64,000 bases of DNA from Dongshaea marina (GCF_003072645.1 NZ_CP028897.1:3547658-3611657), one strand, 5' to 3'. Counted from the stretch's first letter, positions 47,985 to 60,476 are shown. Made by a program: numbers and translations. The notes: generated by a model not told the origin, from the letters alone.

Positions 47985-49058
47985 TTAACCACGTCTTTGA
48001 TGTAAGACCAAGTCTAATTGTGACGCACACTTTTCCAGAAGTTGTTCCGTCTGCTCCCAGCTGATACAGGCATCGGTGATCGATTGGCCAAATACCATCT
48101 GGTGCTTTGGCTGGTCAGCAGATTGCTGACCTTCGACCAGGTGAGATTCAATCATGATCCCCATGATGGAACGATTCCCCTCCTGCAACTGGTGCAGGAC
48201 ATTATCCGCCACTAACGTCTGCAAGCGATAGTCTTTATTGGAGTTTCCATGGCTACAATCGATCATGATGCTTGGATTCATGCCTGCCGACTGCAGAGCC
48301 TGCTCAGCTAAAGAGACATTGACCGAGTCATAGTTCGGGGTTTTCCCGCCTCTGAGGATGATGTGTCCATCCGGGTTTCCGTCAGTCTGTAGCAAGGCCA
48401 CCTGTCCCTGATGGTTGATCCCCATAAACCTGTGACCGGAAGAGGCGGCCTGCAACGCATTAATCGCAGTGGCCAACAAGCCATCGGTTCCATTTTTAAA
48501 ACCAACCGGCATCGAGAGTCCGGAAGCCATCTCCCGGTGAGTCTGAGACTCAGTCGTTCTCGCACCGATGGCAGACCAGCTGAATAGTTCAGCCAGGTAC
48601 TGGGGACTGATGGGATCCAGAGCCTCGGTCGCCACCGGCAGCTCCATCTCAGCCAGATCGCATAGCAGCTCCCGGGCTTGGCGTAGTCCTGTCTCGACAT
48701 CAAAGGATCCATCCATATGCGGATCATTGATCAATCCCTTCCAACCAACCGTGGTTCTGGGTTTTTCAAAATAGACGCGCATCACGATATACAGGGATTC
48801 ACGGTATCTGTCATGGAGTTCCTTCAAGCGCTTTGCATACTCACGTGCCGCATCCAGATCATGAATTGAACAAGGGCCAATCACCACCAGAAGCCTGGGA
48901 TCCCTATGATGAATGATGTCTGCAATCGTCTGACGGGCACCCGCTATAAACTGGTGAGCGCCAGCGGATACAGGGATCATCTCCGCCAGTGAAGCTGGAG
49001 AGATAAGAACTTGTTCGGACTTAATATGAACATCCGTTAACGCGCTTGTGTTTTCCAT
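47985..49058 (-). CDS. aroF: 3-deoxy-7-phosphoheptulonate synthase, tyrosine-sensitive type
   Basis: DAHP synthase (357 residues) condenses PEP and erythrose-4-phosphate, the first step of the shikimate pathway. Family motifs are [58 protein letters not shown] and [13 protein letters not shown]. Assignment as the tyrosine-regulated isozyme rests on the aroF-tyrA pairing. ATG at 49056-49058 with AGGTG upstream. An inverted repeat, GAGTAAA-N9-TTTACTC (49115-49137), lies 56 bases upstream; its TTTAC-type arms recall a TyrR box but the spacing is 3 bases too long. Confidence 0.94.
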   Translation of the reverse strand: MENTSALTDVHIKSEQVLISPASLAEMIPVSAGAHQFIAGARQTIADIIHHRDPRLLVVIGPCSIHDLDAAREYAKRLKELHDRYRESLYIVMRVYFEKPRTTVGWKGLINDPHMDGSFDVETGLRQARELLCDLAEMELPVATEALDPISPQYLAELFSWSAIGARTTESQTHREMASGLSMPVGFKNGTDGLLATAINALQAASSGHRFMGINHQGQVALLQTDGNPDGHIILRGGKTPNYDSVNVSLAEQALQSAGMNPSIMIDCSHGNSNKDYRLQTLVADNVLHQLQEGNRSIMGIMIESHLVEGQQSADQPKHQMVFGQSITDACISWEQTEQLLEKCASQLDLVLHQRRG

Positions 49059-49600
49059 GATTACTGCACCTGCATTTCTGAATGAAACAATAATGACTAA
49101 AAAAGCTGATTAAGGAGTAAAAAGCTCAACTTTACTCTGTTTTAAGTGAATTGCTGTCCGGAGAGAACGACTCGTTTGAGAGGCTCAACCCAGCAAAACA
49201 ACATCATCACACCATATCAATCAAGTTCACTATTGCAAAGGCATAAATCTAAAACAATATGGGTTTTTCTTTCCTCAAACCTCTCATCAAAATCCTAGTT
49301 TTCTTCTCGCTCACTCAGATAGAGTTCAAATGCACAAAAAAAGCCAAATCATCCCGCTTTCAGTTGAATTTAATCGACCCCAACCGGCCTGTGTCAGTAT
49401 ATAATTCAGCCTCCATCCAGCCGCTCAACAAGGCCTGACTTGCGGTAGTTTCAGCGGTCCAGTGCCCGTAACCTGACAAAAACCATGAAGCAGCTCTCAA
49501 TTATGAAAACTCTGCAAGTTGGCAATTTAACAATAATTAAACATTCAACTACATTAAACAGAAGATTGTCTACAGATGAATCCGGTGTAAGGATGCACTC
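49059..49600. other. Divergent intergenic region aroF / hypothetical gene
   Basis: 542 AT-rich bases without a supported gene. It contains the inverted repeat GAGTAAA-N9-TTTACTC (49115-49137) near the likely aroF promoter. No other strong signal is seen. Confidence 0.4.
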
Positions 49601-50062
49601 ATGCTGAACCATCTGATTTTTCGATACCTGATACGGCGTAAGCTGAAGCAACTGCAAAAGTCACCCGATACCGGGGCGTTTGATCGAGAGCATATCCATT
49701 GCAGAGTCATTATGAATAAGCCCAAAAAACGCTCTGTAAACTATCAAATCCACTTCTATTGCTACTGCCACCATAGCCAACTGAGTGAATCAAATAACTG
49801 GTATCTCATCGGAAAATCCGGAAATTATGCAAAACGGGTCAAAGCCGAGATCCAGTGTGAAAGCCTGGTTGAGCAGCTTTCCTCTGAGCTTTGTGAGATG
49901 AAGTTTTATAAGCGGCGCTACTACCCGGATCTGGATATGGAGGGTGAGGATCTACTTTGCCACCAGGGACTATGGGTCGAATATAGCGCCGATGCAGAAC
50001 CCGAGCCCGATGAGTACGCAGATCTCTCATTCGAGGAGTTGCTCGCCTTTGAAGAACCTTAG
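49601..50062 (+). CDS. Hypothetical cytoplasmic protein
   Basis: A 153-residue protein I do not recognise. The start is basic (IRRKLKQLQKS), the middle has a Cys- and Tyr-rich strand (YQIHFYCYCHHSQLS), and the C-terminus is very acidic (EPEPDEYADLSFEELLAFEEP). AAGGA lies seven bases before the ATG, supporting real translation. Between divergent aroF and co-oriented mdh, 192 bases away. Confidence 0.55.
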   Translation: MLNHLIFRYLIRRKLKQLQKSPDTGAFDREHIHCRVIMNKPKKRSVNYQIHFYCYCHHSQLSESNNWYLIGKSGNYAKRVKAEIQCESLVEQLSSELCEMKFYKRRYYPDLDMEGEDLLCHQGLWVEYSADAEPEPDEYADLSFEELLAFEEP

Positions 50063-50254
50063 ATAATCCGCCATCGAGACAGAAAAACCAAGATCGATGA
50101 GGAATCAACCAACTCTGGGCATAAAAAGTGCGCCGGCTCCCACTGCCGGTGTTACTGATTTGAGTTTATTGTTTCTATAATGTAAAGTCTCGCGCCATCG
50201 CAACAGTTTTTGCGACGAGATTTTTATAATGCCATTTTGATTACGGAGAACATC

Positions 50255-51184
50255 ATGAAAGTTGCTGTATTAGGTGCTGCTGGAGGCATCGGCCAGGCAT
50301 TGTCCCTTCTTCTCAAGAATCAGCTCCCGGCGGGATCTGAGTTACGGCTCTATGATATCGCCCCTGTCACCCCGGGTGTTGCTGTAGACCTTAGCCACAT
50401 TCCGACGGATGTCGCCATCTGTGGCTTTGGTGGAGAAGACCCGACTCCGGCTCTTCAGGATGCGGATCTAGTGATGATCTCTGCAGGTTTGGCACGTAAG
50501 CCAGGCATGGATCGCTCAGATCTCTTCAAGTTTAATGCCGGTATCATTCAAAACCTGATCGAAAAGTGTGTGCAGGCATGTCCGAAAGCCTGCATCGGTA
50601 TCATCACTAATCCGGTCAACACCCTGGTACCAATCGCCGCACAGGTTCTGAAAAAAGCTGGAGTCTATGACAAGCGCAAGTTATTCGGTGTCACGACCCT
50701 GGATGTGATCCGCTCTAATACCTTTGTCGCACAAGCTAAAAACAGATCGGTCAGTGGACTGGATGTCACTGTGATCGGTGGCCACAGTGGCGTCACGATT
50801 TTGCCCCTGCTTTCTCAGATCCCGGGTGTTGAGTTTAGTCCACAAGAGATTGACTCCCTGACCAAGCGCATTCAGAACGCCGGGACCGAAGTGGTTGAAG
50901 CGAAAGCCGGCGGAGGCTCGGCGACCCTCTCTATGGGTCAGGCAGCCTGTCGCTTTGCACTTTCCGTGGTGCGGGGACTTCAAGGTGAGTCTGATGTCAT
51001 CGAATGTGCCTACGTTGAAGGAGACGGTCAGCATGCTCCGTTCTTTGCCCAGCCGGTGAAACTCGGCAAAGAGGGAGCTGAAGCAGTCCTGGACTTTGGC
51101 AGCCTCAGCCAATACGAGCAGCAGGCTCTGCAGGGTATGCTGGATACACTGCAGGCTGATATTCAAAAGGGGCTGGATTTTTGA
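50255..51184 (+). CDS. mdh: Malate dehydrogenase
   Basis: NAD-dependent malate dehydrogenase (309 residues) of the TCA cycle. It opens [20 protein letters not shown] (Rossmann fold) and has [15 protein letters not shown], the [14 protein letters not shown] segment, [10 protein letters not shown], and the catalytic histidine in [16 protein letters not shown] at 50255 has ACGGAGAAC upstream; a 15-codon extension is rejected. It is converged upon by the small gene at 51229-51528, with a GC-rich hairpin between. Confidence 0.97.
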   Translation: MKVAVLGAAGGIGQALSLLLKNQLPAGSELRLYDIAPVTPGVAVDLSHIPTDVAICGFGGEDPTPALQDADLVMISAGLARKPGMDRSDLFKFNAGIIQNLIEKCVQACPKACIGIITNPVNTLVPIAAQVLKKAGVYDKRKLFGVTTLDVIRSNTFVAQAKNRSVSGLDVTVIGGHSGVTILPLLSQIPGVEFSPQEIDSLTKRIQNAGTEVVEAKAGGGSATLSMGQAACRFALSVVRGLQGESDVIECAYVEGDGQHAPFFAQPVKLGKEGAEAVLDFGSLSQYEQQALQGMLDTLQADIQKGLDF

Positions 51185-51194
51185 TCCGACTCAG

Positions 51195-51220
51195 ATAAAA
51201 AGAGCCGCCCGCGGGCGGCT
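51195..51220 (-). terminator. GC-rich terminator between mdh and a small convergent gene
   Basis: AGCCGCCC and GGGCGGCT form an 8-bp stem. On the minus strand it runs into CTTTTTATC, a good T-tract for the small gene; on the plus strand the tail is weak for mdh. Confidence 0.7.
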
Positions 51221-51228
51221 TGATCTGC

Positions 51229-51528
51229 TTAAAACTGAAGTGGAATTGTCTGCTGGCCTTCTCCCTGCTGAATCGCCTCCCCGACCATCTCATCATAAGG
51301 CAGGCTTAATATTAACTCCGCCTTATGGATGCCATGCTTTTTTAAAAAGTGTTCTGCCTGATCCAGACTGTCAAAGCGGTATGGAGTACCTTTTTTATCG
51401 ATCACAGGTTCGATGTGATGGTGTACCTCCACCTCCAGTGCATAACCCAGTCCTTCCGCACAACGCATCAGATAGCAAGGGGGGTGACCTCCATGATCGG
51501 CCCAATTGAGAAACTGACTTAACTGCAT
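51229..51528 (-). CDS. Small hypothetical protein (DUF6482-like)
   Basis: A 99-residue protein beginning MQLSQFLNWADHGGHPPCYL and including YRFDSLDQAEHFLKKHGIHKAELIL, a helix pattern seen in small proteins of aquatic gammaproteobacteria (possibly DUF6482). Function unknown. ATG at 51526-51528 has GGAGG eight bases upstream; a GTG six codons earlier is rejected. Confidence 0.65.
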   Translation of the reverse strand: MQLSQFLNWADHGGHPPCYLMRCAEGLGYALEVEVHHHIEPVIDKKGTPYRFDSLDQAEHFLKKHGIHKAELILSLPYDEMVGEAIQQGEGQQTIPLQF

Positions 51529-51671
51529 AGTCTGACCCTCCGACACCTCCTCAGTCTTACCTTAGTCAGCAACCTCAGCCAGCGCCAGATCCGCAAGTAA
51601 AAATCTCTGTATTGGGCTCATCCAAAGCTATTTTCCTTCAAGGGTTACAAACAAACTTCTCAAATGGATCC

Positions 51672-52280
51672 TCAGAAAGGGTGAGGCAACTGCTCCTGAA
51701 GTTGTTGATGAGTTGTCCGGTAGTCCAGGTGATGGATCCCATGGATCCCCAGGCGTTCAGCCGCCTCTATGTTTGGCTTACTATCATCGATAAACAGGCA
51801 TGTCTGGGGCTCTAAAGAAAACTCACGCAGTAATAGCTGATAGATCGCCTCTTCCGGCTTAATGTGGCCACACTCCGCAGAGAAAAGAATCCCATCAAAT
51901 TGAGACAGGAAGTTGCTCTGGTTGCGCAGATGAGAGATCGAATCCAGGCCCATGTTTGAGAGAACATAGAGCGAATAGCCAGCCTTCTTCAGACGCTCAA
52001 TCAGCGAAAGCATCTCGGGAAATGGCTCAAGAGAGGGAGCAACTGCCTGGTAAATCTGTTTGACCTGATGCAGATCCAACTTGAGCTCCCCCGAGCTCAG
52101 GACCGCAGCCTGTGAGGTCGCAAGTGTCCCCCTATCCACCTCAAGCCAGGCAGAATGGCTAAACAGCTTTTGTGCCAATGGGGTTTGTTGCTCGGGAGCA
52201 ATACCACACTGAGCCAGCAAACTCTCCGGATCCCAGCGAACCACCACTTTCCCCAGATCGAATACGATATTTGCAACCAT
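51672..52280 (-). CDS. HAD-superfamily phosphatase (YihX-like)
   Basis: A 202-residue haloacid-dehalogenase-like hydrolase. Motif I is FDLGKVVVRWD (the usual second Asp position reads Lys, as FDLGNV does in YihX relatives), motif II VLSNMG, motif III around CGHIKPEEAIY, and motif IV FIDDSKPNIEAAERLGI. It resembles E. coli YihX, a glucose-1-phosphate phosphatase, but substrate is not certain. ATG at 52278-52280 has GGAGG four bases upstream. Single gene. Confidence 0.85.
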   Translation of the reverse strand: MVANIVFDLGKVVVRWDPESLLAQCGIAPEQQTPLAQKLFSHSAWLEVDRGTLATSQAAVLSSGELKLDLHQVKQIYQAVAPSLEPFPEMLSLIERLKKAGYSLYVLSNMGLDSISHLRNQSNFLSQFDGILFSAECGHIKPEEAIYQLLLREFSLEPQTCLFIDDSKPNIEAAERLGIHGIHHLDYRTTHQQLQEQLPHPF

Positions 52281-52895
52281 TTTGCCTCCCTCATCCATTT
52301 TGAGTTAATACGGCCCCAGTCTGCCACAAAGATGCCTGACAACCTAGACTCTGTTGACATTTCCATTTTGCCCCTGAAAACGCCCTGTTCGCGACACGAA
52401 TCATGCAGGTTTAGTCGCTCTAAATAAGTGATGAGCAACAATGAACTGTTGCAAAATAACAGAGGCTGTCAAGCTGTACTCAGATGCCCCCCTGCGCCTG
52501 AGATGAAGTAGATCCAAGGCCTTGAATGAGAGGCATGAATGACGACCGGACAGAGATATTGTGGGCCACCCGCAGCCTGTATCCAGTTCTCCGCGAATTT
52601 TTATCGGCTCACACAGTTAGATTATTCATCTAAAAATTACTAAAAAAACAGGATTAAACTCCGCAAATCCCAGTATTAGTCCCCTAACCCAAAGATAGCC
52701 CTGTTGATTTTCAAAGAAAAACTAAGTGAACACGGCAAAGATCTCAGAAGAATATATCGTGTTCTATCTGACTGACTTTACAGATAAAACCCGGCCAAAG
52801 GCTTTATTCTCTGCCTTTGCTGGCGTACATTGGTAACCAATTTTTCGCCCTACAGGGCAAATCATAGATTTCGCACTCAGTGCACAGAGGTTTAA
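52281..52895. other. Intergenic region upstream of alaA
   Basis: 615 bases between divergent genes. No gene or RNA is convincing. The right half is AT-rich and must contain the alaA promoter. A short GCCCT-ac-AGGGC hairpin (about 52849-52860) lies about 40 bases before alaA. Confidence 0.4.
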
Positions 52896-54110
52896 ATGCT
52901 TTGCGTTGACAAGTCCCACAAACTCGATGATGTCTGTTACGACATCCGAGGCCCGGTTCATCAACAGGCGCGACGCCTGGAGGAGGAAGGACACCGTATC
53001 ATCAAGCTCAATATCGGCAATCCCGCCGCATTTGGGTTGGAGGCTCCGGAGGAGATTATCAAAGATGTGCTGCATAATCTGCCATCAAGCCAGGGGTATG
53101 GTGACTCACGGGGGCTATTTTCCGCACGCAAGGCGATCATGCAGTATTACCAGCGTAAGGGGCTCAGAGACATAGATATCGATGATATCTTCATCGGTAA
53201 CGGGGTCAGCGAATTAATTCTGATGTCGATGCAGGCCCTGCTCAATAACGGCGACGAAATGCTGGTCCCGGCTCCGGACTACCCGTTATGGACCGCCTCC
53301 GTCACCCTCTCCGGCGGTCGCCCGGTTCACTACATCTGTGATGAAAAGTCCGGATGGTTCCCGGATGTGGAGGATATGCGACGCAAAATCACTCCTAAGA
53401 CCCGGGGGATCGTACTGATCAACCCCAATAACCCGACCGGGTCTGTCTATAGCCGGGACTGCCTGCTGGAGATCATTGAGCTGGCACGAGAGCATAATCT
53501 CATCATCTTCGCCGATGAGATCTATGACAGGATCCTCTATGAAAACGCGTTTCACCACTCGGTCTGTACCCTGTGTGATGATGTACTGGTTGTCACTTTC
53601 AGTGGCTTATCCAAGGTTTACCGGGCGGCTGGATTCCGTCAGGGTTGGCTGGTGTTAAGCGGACCCAAGCATCTTGCCCAGGGCTATATCGGTGGCCTGG
53701 AGCTGCTCTCAACCATGCGGCTGTGTGGGAATATCCCGACCCAACATGCAATCCAAACGGCTCTTGGCGGATACCAGAGTATCAATGAGCTGTTGATCCC
53801 CGGGGGAAGATTGCGCGATCAACGGGATTATGCCTGGGAGCGCCTCAATGCCATCGAGGGGATTGAATGTACCAAGCCCGATGGAGCACTCTATCTTTTC
53901 CCTAAGCTGGATCAAAAGCGTTTTAATATCAAAGACGATCAGAAGATGATTGCCGACCTACTACTCCAGGAGAAGCTGCTGCTGGTCCAGGGAAGTGGTT
54001 TCAACTGGCCGGCCCCGGATCACTTTCGCATCGTGACCCTGGCTCCGGTCGAAATCCTTGAAGACGCCTTTAACCGGCTCGAGCGCTTTTTCAGTCGTTA
54101 CACTCAATAA
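52896..54110 (+). CDS. alaA: Glutamate-pyruvate aminotransferase AlaA
   Basis: PLP-dependent alanine transaminase (404 residues) making alanine from pyruvate and glutamate. It begins like E. coli AlaA (KLDDVCYDIRGPV). It carries PAPDYPLWTA, LINPNNPTGSVYS, FADEIYDRILYE and the PLP lysine, Lys240, in FSGLSKVYRAAGFRQGW. ATG at 52896 has GAGG five bases upstream. It is followed by yfbR after 14 bases, the conserved order. Confidence 0.95.
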   Translation: MLCVDKSHKLDDVCYDIRGPVHQQARRLEEEGHRIIKLNIGNPAAFGLEAPEEIIKDVLHNLPSSQGYGDSRGLFSARKAIMQYYQRKGLRDIDIDDIFIGNGVSELILMSMQALLNNGDEMLVPAPDYPLWTASVTLSGGRPVHYICDEKSGWFPDVEDMRRKITPKTRGIVLINPNNPTGSVYSRDCLLEIIELAREHNLIIFADEIYDRILYENAFHHSVCTLCDDVLVVTFSGLSKVYRAAGFRQGWLVLSGPKHLAQGYIGGLELLSTMRLCGNIPTQHAIQTALGGYQSINELLIPGGRLRDQRDYAWERLNAIEGIECTKPDGALYLFPKLDQKRFNIKDDQKMIADLLLQEKLLLVQGSGFNWPAPDHFRIVTLAPVEILEDAFNRLERFFSRYTQ

Positions 54111-54124
54111 TTTAGGAAAGATGG

Positions 54125-54727
54125 ATGCAGACCAGTCACTTTTTTGCCTATCTGGCCCGGATGAAGCTTATCAATCGCTGGCCTCTGATGCGGAACACCC
54201 AGATAGAAAATGTATGTGAACACAGTTTGCAGGTGGCTATGGTAGCCCATGCCCTGGCCACAATACATAACCTAAAGCTGCCTGACTCAAGACAGCTGAA
54301 TCCCGACAAGGCTGTCACCCTGGCGTTGTTTCATGACGCATCAGAGGTTTTAACCGGTGATCTGCCGACACCGGTTAAGTATTACAACCCCAAGATCCGT
54401 GATGAATACAAGCTGATTGAGAAAGAGGCTGAGCAGAAACTGTTAGAGCTTCTCCCCAAAGAGCTCCAGGCAAGCTATCGTCCCCTGCTCGACAGCTCCC
54501 AGCAAGATGAGAGCCTGGCGCGGTTGGTCAAAACAGCAGATACCCTATGTGCTTATATCAAATGCCTGGAAGAGCGCAGTGCCGGGAATCATGAGTTTGA
54601 ACAGGCCCGCAAGCGCCTTGAGCAAAAACTCGATGAGCTACAGAGTCCAGAGCTGGACTATTTTATGAAAACCTTCATCCCAAGCTTCTCTCTGACTCTG
54701 GATGATCTCAGTCAGCCGGATGAGTGA
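54125..54727 (+). CDS. yfbR: 5'-deoxynucleotidase YfbR
   Basis: A 200-residue HD-domain phosphohydrolase that removes phosphate from dNMPs. The metal ligands are His33 ([17 protein letters not shown]), His70-Asp71 ([18 protein letters not shown]) and Asp139 ([12 protein letters not shown]). [10 protein letters not shown] is also characteristic. The second of two nearby ATGs (54125) is used, with AGGAAAG upstream. A hairpin ending in TTTT follows the gene. Confidence 0.94.
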   Translation: MQTSHFFAYLARMKLINRWPLMRNTQIENVCEHSLQVAMVAHALATIHNLKLPDSRQLNPDKAVTLALFHDASEVLTGDLPTPVKYYNPKIRDEYKLIEKEAEQKLLELLPKELQASYRPLLDSSQQDESLARLVKTADTLCAYIKCLEERSAGNHEFEQARKRLEQKLDELQSPELDYFMKTFIPSFSLTLDDLSQPDE

Positions 54728-54743
54728 CAGGGCATAGCCTTTC

Positions 54744-54777
54744 CCGCCAGTCCCACCTGATGGATTGGCGGCTTTTA
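54744..54777 (+). terminator. Terminator after yfbR
   Basis: CCGCCA and TGGCGG pair across a 16-base loop, followed by CTTTTATAA. Begins 17 bases after the yfbR stop. Confidence 0.6.
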
Positions 54778-54978
54778 TAACAGGTATCCTGTCCCTGTAT
54801 GGTGACAACATCTGTCACGGCCCGGTGTGCAGCTTTTCCAAACACAGCGGCAATCTCTGCTTTTAGAGACATCTATGCTATATTTCTCTCACAACTTAGA
54901 AAACAGCCAGCAGTATCTCTTTTCTGGCATATCTCAGTACAATTTCGATAAAACCATGGTAGTTATAAGGCCTTTTCC

Positions 54979-55479
54979 ATGAACATGACCCATGCACAAC
55001 GACTCATTTTGAGTAACCAATACGAAATCATGATGAAGCTCGATCCCGAGCGCTCCAGCTACTACAAGCGCTGCCAAACGATCGTCAAGCGAGGCTATGA
55101 ACTACAGATGCAGGAGCTGGAGCTGGAGTTTGGCCAGATCTCTGAGGAAACATGCCTGGAGGTGATCGATACCATGGAGATGCATCATGCCATGATGGTC
55201 TCTTATGAAAATATGTGTCAGGCCGATCAGGATGATCTGTCGGTTGAGCGCCTTAAGTTCATCGGTTACTGCCGACGTGACGAGCGTGAGCTGGCCGACT
55301 ATTGCTGCTTCCTGCTGGATGTAGATAAGCGCTTCCCAACCCTGAAAATCTGCTGTAAAGATATGAACAGCGAGGTCGCACTGCGCGATAAATATCAGCG
55401 GATGCTGGCGGTGTGGAAAGAGTGTCCTCGCCAGTATAAGCTCTCCTTGCAAGAGCTGCGCAATATCCTCAATGCCTGA
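54979..55479 (+). CDS. yfbU: YfbU family protein
   Basis: A 166-residue helical protein of the YfbU family, beginning MNMTHAQRLILSNQYEIM and ending CPRQYKLSLQELRNILNA. The central EETCLEVIDTMEMHHAM is conserved. In E. coli YfbU also sits next to yfbR; its function is unknown. Start at 54979 with AAGG upstream. Confidence 0.92.
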   Translation: MNMTHAQRLILSNQYEIMMKLDPERSSYYKRCQTIVKRGYELQMQELELEFGQISEETCLEVIDTMEMHHAMMVSYENMCQADQDDLSVERLKFIGYCRRDERELADYCCFLLDVDKRFPTLKICCKDMNSEVALRDKYQRMLAVWKECPRQYKLSLQELRNILNA

Positions 55480-55985
55480 TAACCAGCCCGAGCCGATGTT
55501 TCCGGTGTCGAGCAGACTCGAGAATATCGGCTCACTGGCGAATCACACCAATCATAGAAGAAGCGTGACTGAGGTTGTCTGTCACGCCAGGCAGCCAGCC
55601 CGAAGCCTCCTCCCTGCTCAGCGCCTTGCTACGCCCCTACCGCTGCTGTCGTTTGATTGAACGCAACAGCTCTGCATGCCCATCGCGGTGAATCGACTCA
55701 AAGATCGCAGGCGGCCATCATCTCCATCTTGTGATCCGAAAATTTACGAATATAGAGCCGACTCTCAAGAGTGCGTTGATTCTGATAGCACCTGAGACTG
55801 GTTTTTATAGAGCCCCTCCACTCAATTCATGGAGGGGATCCTAATGGGGTCCGGCGAAGAGCTTACCAGAGTGCTTTAAATCCCTGAAAAGTGACAATCC
55901 AATAAAGCCGCAGAGAGCCACGGATGCCGCGGCACTCAAAAAACCGGGCAGGCGACTCATAACGGGTTGCTTGTATTGGTGATCC
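55480..55985. other. Region between yfbU and aegA
   Basis: 506 bases without a strong gene. A hairpin CCCCTCCA/TGGAGGGG lies at 55813-55837. On the minus strand downstream of aegA, 55841-55960 can encode 39 residues with one hydrophobic span (GFLSAAASVALCGFIGLSLF), but it has no ribosome site. Confidence 0.4.
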
Positions 55986-58056
<2,071 letters not shown>

Positions 58057-58253
58057 TACTTCTCCCACAGTCACTCGCAAAACGGTATGTGAGCCTTCGG
58101 CCCCTACCGCTCCCATCAAAAAACGCGCCTACCCTAGTAGTTCGCCAAAAATACTTTCTATTATTCTGTAACCGAGCTCACAAAGCCCAACCCCTTGTTA
58201 TGTTATTCTGCCCGATCGGGAAGATGGAATGCTCAATACAAGGAAAGAAGACC

Positions 58254-58619
58254 ATGCTACAGATCCTTTCGCAAACTGCAAATGATACTCTGGTCGTTCA
58301 AGCAAGCGATAAGCTCACCCACCAGGATTACCAAAACCTGTTTATCCCCAAGCTCAATGAACTGATCGAGCAGTATGGTGAGATCCGGCTGTTAATCCAT
58401 CTCGATGAGAGCTTTGGAGGCTGGGAGATCGATGCGATGTGGGATGATGCCAAGTTTGGTGTGGCGCATCGTAACGATTTTAAAAAAATTGCGATTGTTG
58501 GTGGACCTAAGTGGCTGAAATGGGGAGCGAAAGTCTCGGCCCTGATGATCTCAGGAGAACTTCAAACATATCAGTCAGGTGAATTTGGTGATGCGCTGAT
58601 GTGGGTCAAGCAAAGCTGA
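58254..58619 (+). CDS. SpoIIAA-like (STAS/SEC14) domain protein
   Basis: A 121-residue single-domain protein of the SpoIIAA-like family: ASDKLTHQDYQNLFIPKLNELI, IRLLIHLDESFGGWEIDAMWDDAKF, KKIAIVGGPKWLKWGAKVSALM and a closing strand-helix DALMWVKQS. These small proteins are widespread, and their function is unclear. ATG at 58254 follows AAGGAAAGAAG. Divergent from aegA. Confidence 0.85.
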   Translation: MLQILSQTANDTLVVQASDKLTHQDYQNLFIPKLNELIEQYGEIRLLIHLDESFGGWEIDAMWDDAKFGVAHRNDFKKIAIVGGPKWLKWGAKVSALMISGELQTYQSGEFGDALMWVKQS

Positions 58620-58656
58620 AATCAGGCTCCCGCCGTTATCGGCAGGAGCCTTGCTC

Positions 58657-59013
58657 TCAGGCACTGCAGCGAAAACTCATCTCGACCCGGTAGTTTTCCT
58701 GATCCTGGGTCTTCACCGCGAAGTCGGTCAGTTTCATAGCAATCCCGGTGAAGCCGCCCTCACCTGCCGCATCAAGCTTCTTCTCTCCGATATACTTTGA
58801 TGTCTGGCCGGTAGATACAAAATCTGTATAGCCATGTTTCTTACAGGTGGTTTTCGCATCAGCCATCACAAAATTGTAGGCCTGCTTCTCAGTATTGGCC
58901 GAGGCGATCGCCTTAAAGGTACCGTTGTCTTGAGGCAGCACAGTTGAATGCAGTGTTGAACAACCAGTTAACACCACGGCACCAAGAGATAAAAGTATTA
59001 GTTTTGCTTTCAT
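58657..59013 (-). CDS. Small putative lipoprotein
   Basis: A 118-residue lipoprotein with signal peptide KLILLSLGAVVL and lipobox LTGC (Cys18). The mature part (IASANTEKQAYNFVMADAKTTCKKHGYTDFV) recalls YecR-like envelope lipoproteins, with further Cys residues at about 56 and 116 that could form a disulfide. Function unknown. The ribosome site is weak. Confidence 0.78.
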   Translation of the reverse strand: MKAKLILLSLGAVVLTGCSTLHSTVLPQDNGTFKAIASANTEKQAYNFVMADAKTTCKKHGYTDFVSTGQTSKYIGEKKLDAAGEGGFTGIAMKLTDFAVKTQDQENYRVEMSFRCSA

Positions 59014-59696
59014 GGAATCACCCAGTCATATTGAATTAACTTATTAATGGATAATTTATTTCCACTGGCTTATGGGCCCTGAGAAGATAAATTAAACTTG
59101 CGAGTCATCAGTTGCAGCACATTATTTATTGCTAATTCAAACTTATGGTTACCTGGTTTAAACAGCTGAATGTAAGTTGAATGCGCTGTAAATTTTCCGC
59201 TAGATTAAACCAGGTTGAATGGAAGGTATGTATCAATTATATAGCTGTTATATGACAGTTTATGACAATCCCTTGAGCTGAATCCCACAGTTGAATCGCT
59301 CTGACCCGAAAAGATCTCTGCTTCTGTGCAGATAAGTAAAAGACTCAGCTGATAAAACAACCTGAGACCAGCCAGATCTACTAAATTTTTTAACCGCCTT
59401 ATATTTTTATCACCCAAGCATCCTCTGTGGCAGCCCTTAAAACTGTCAACTACTGTCATAAATCTCAAACATAACCGCAACAGAAAGCCTCACTGGCCCT
59501 GACTAGAATGCACTCATCGGGAAAACAGGCTTACCATGCTCTGACACGCTATCGCAGGGATAGTTGCAGGACAGTCATAGTAAACGGAACGTTACATCTG
59601 CATGGCCGCTGAAATATTCAGCCCTTCCCGACAGGGAGCAGGGTGTCCCGGATGGGCCCCCAAGACTCAGGCTTAGATAATAATGAGGTCAGACAG
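59014..59696. other. Intergenic region upstream of the Omp pair
   Basis: 683 AT-rich bases without a supported gene. The stretch after 59520 probably contains the omp promoter and leader, with the short hairpin CTATC-gcagg-GATAG at about 59547-59561. A 91-codon minus ORF (59205-59480) has no recognisable features. Confidence 0.35.
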
Positions 59697-60356
59697 ATGA
59701 AAAAGACAATCGTCGCAGTTGCATTGGCAGGACTTTTTGCAAGCGGAGCCGCAATGGCAAAATCCGGTGCTTATATCGGGGGTAATCTTGGTATTGGAGG
59801 AATGGATACCTCCTCAATGAATACCTCTATTTATACATCTGATAGTTGGAATGTATTTTCAGATGATCTCCATGGTTTTTCCTGGAATATTCATACCGGA
59901 TACCTTTTTGGTGAATCCAACTTCCAGTATGGTGCCGAGCTTGGCTACTCTCAATATGCCGATAATAAATACCGAGCAGCTAAAACATCGACTTCCGAGT
60001 GGGAGGAGTTTAAATATAGCGGCTATAATATTGACCTACTCGCGGTTGGTAAATATAACTTCAACAACGGATTTAACTTATTTGGTAAGGCTGGCATAGC
60101 GCGCACGACTCAAAAGCTTAAGTATTCAGATGATGATGGACAAAATAGCAAAGTCACAAAACATAAGGTTCTTCCAAAAATTGCCATGGGTGTAGGCTAT
60201 GATCTGACTGAAAACTGGGAAATCAATGCTGAATACAGTCATATCTTTGGCTCCAAGCCAAATGCCATTGGTAGCGATGTTGACACTTTAAGTCAGCTAA
60301 ATAATAAAGTTGCCTCTGTCAATATGCTGACCCTGGGTGTTAACTACAAGTTCTAA
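59697..60356 (+). CDS. Outer-membrane beta-barrel protein, first paralogue
   Basis: A 219-residue eight-stranded barrel-type protein. Signal peptide MKKTIVAVALAGLFASGAAMA is cleaved before KSGAY. Strand pattern YIGGNLGIGG, GFSWNIHTGYLFGESNFQYGAELGYSQY and YNIDLLAVGKYNF precedes the end MLTLGVNYKF with its terminal Phe. ATG at 59697 follows GAGG at eight bases. The next gene encodes a close paralogue, so this is a tandem duplication. Confidence 0.85.
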   Translation: MKKTIVAVALAGLFASGAAMAKSGAYIGGNLGIGGMDTSSMNTSIYTSDSWNVFSDDLHGFSWNIHTGYLFGESNFQYGAELGYSQYADNKYRAAKTSTSEWEEFKYSGYNIDLLAVGKYNFNNGFNLFGKAGIARTTQKLKYSDDDGQNSKVTKHKVLPKIAMGVGYDLTENWEINAEYSHIFGSKPNAIGSDVDTLSQLNNKVASVNMLTLGVNYKF

Positions 60357-60374
60357 TCCTGAGCCATCTACAAG

Positions 60375-60396
60375 GCCCGCTCAATTGGCGGGCTTC
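60375..60396 (+). terminator. Hairpin between the two Omp paralogues
   Basis: GCCCGC and GCGGGC form a 6-bp stem with a 7-base loop, followed by TTCTGG. The short tail suggests partial termination. Confidence 0.5.
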
Positions 60397-60476
60397 TGGA
60401 ACATCTGGCTATGAGCCTGCCCTGCTGGCTATTTTTATCTTCGGGGTACAGGCTCACTCACAAGAAGGTGAAACAG

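Noticed and set aside
55841-55960. 39-residue membrane peptide after aegA
   Set aside because: One hydrophobic span is visible but there is no ribosome site and no recognised family, so it is noted only in the region entry.
59205-59480. 91-codon minus ORF upstream of the Omp genes
   Set aside because: No ribosome site, no family resemblance, AT-rich leader region.
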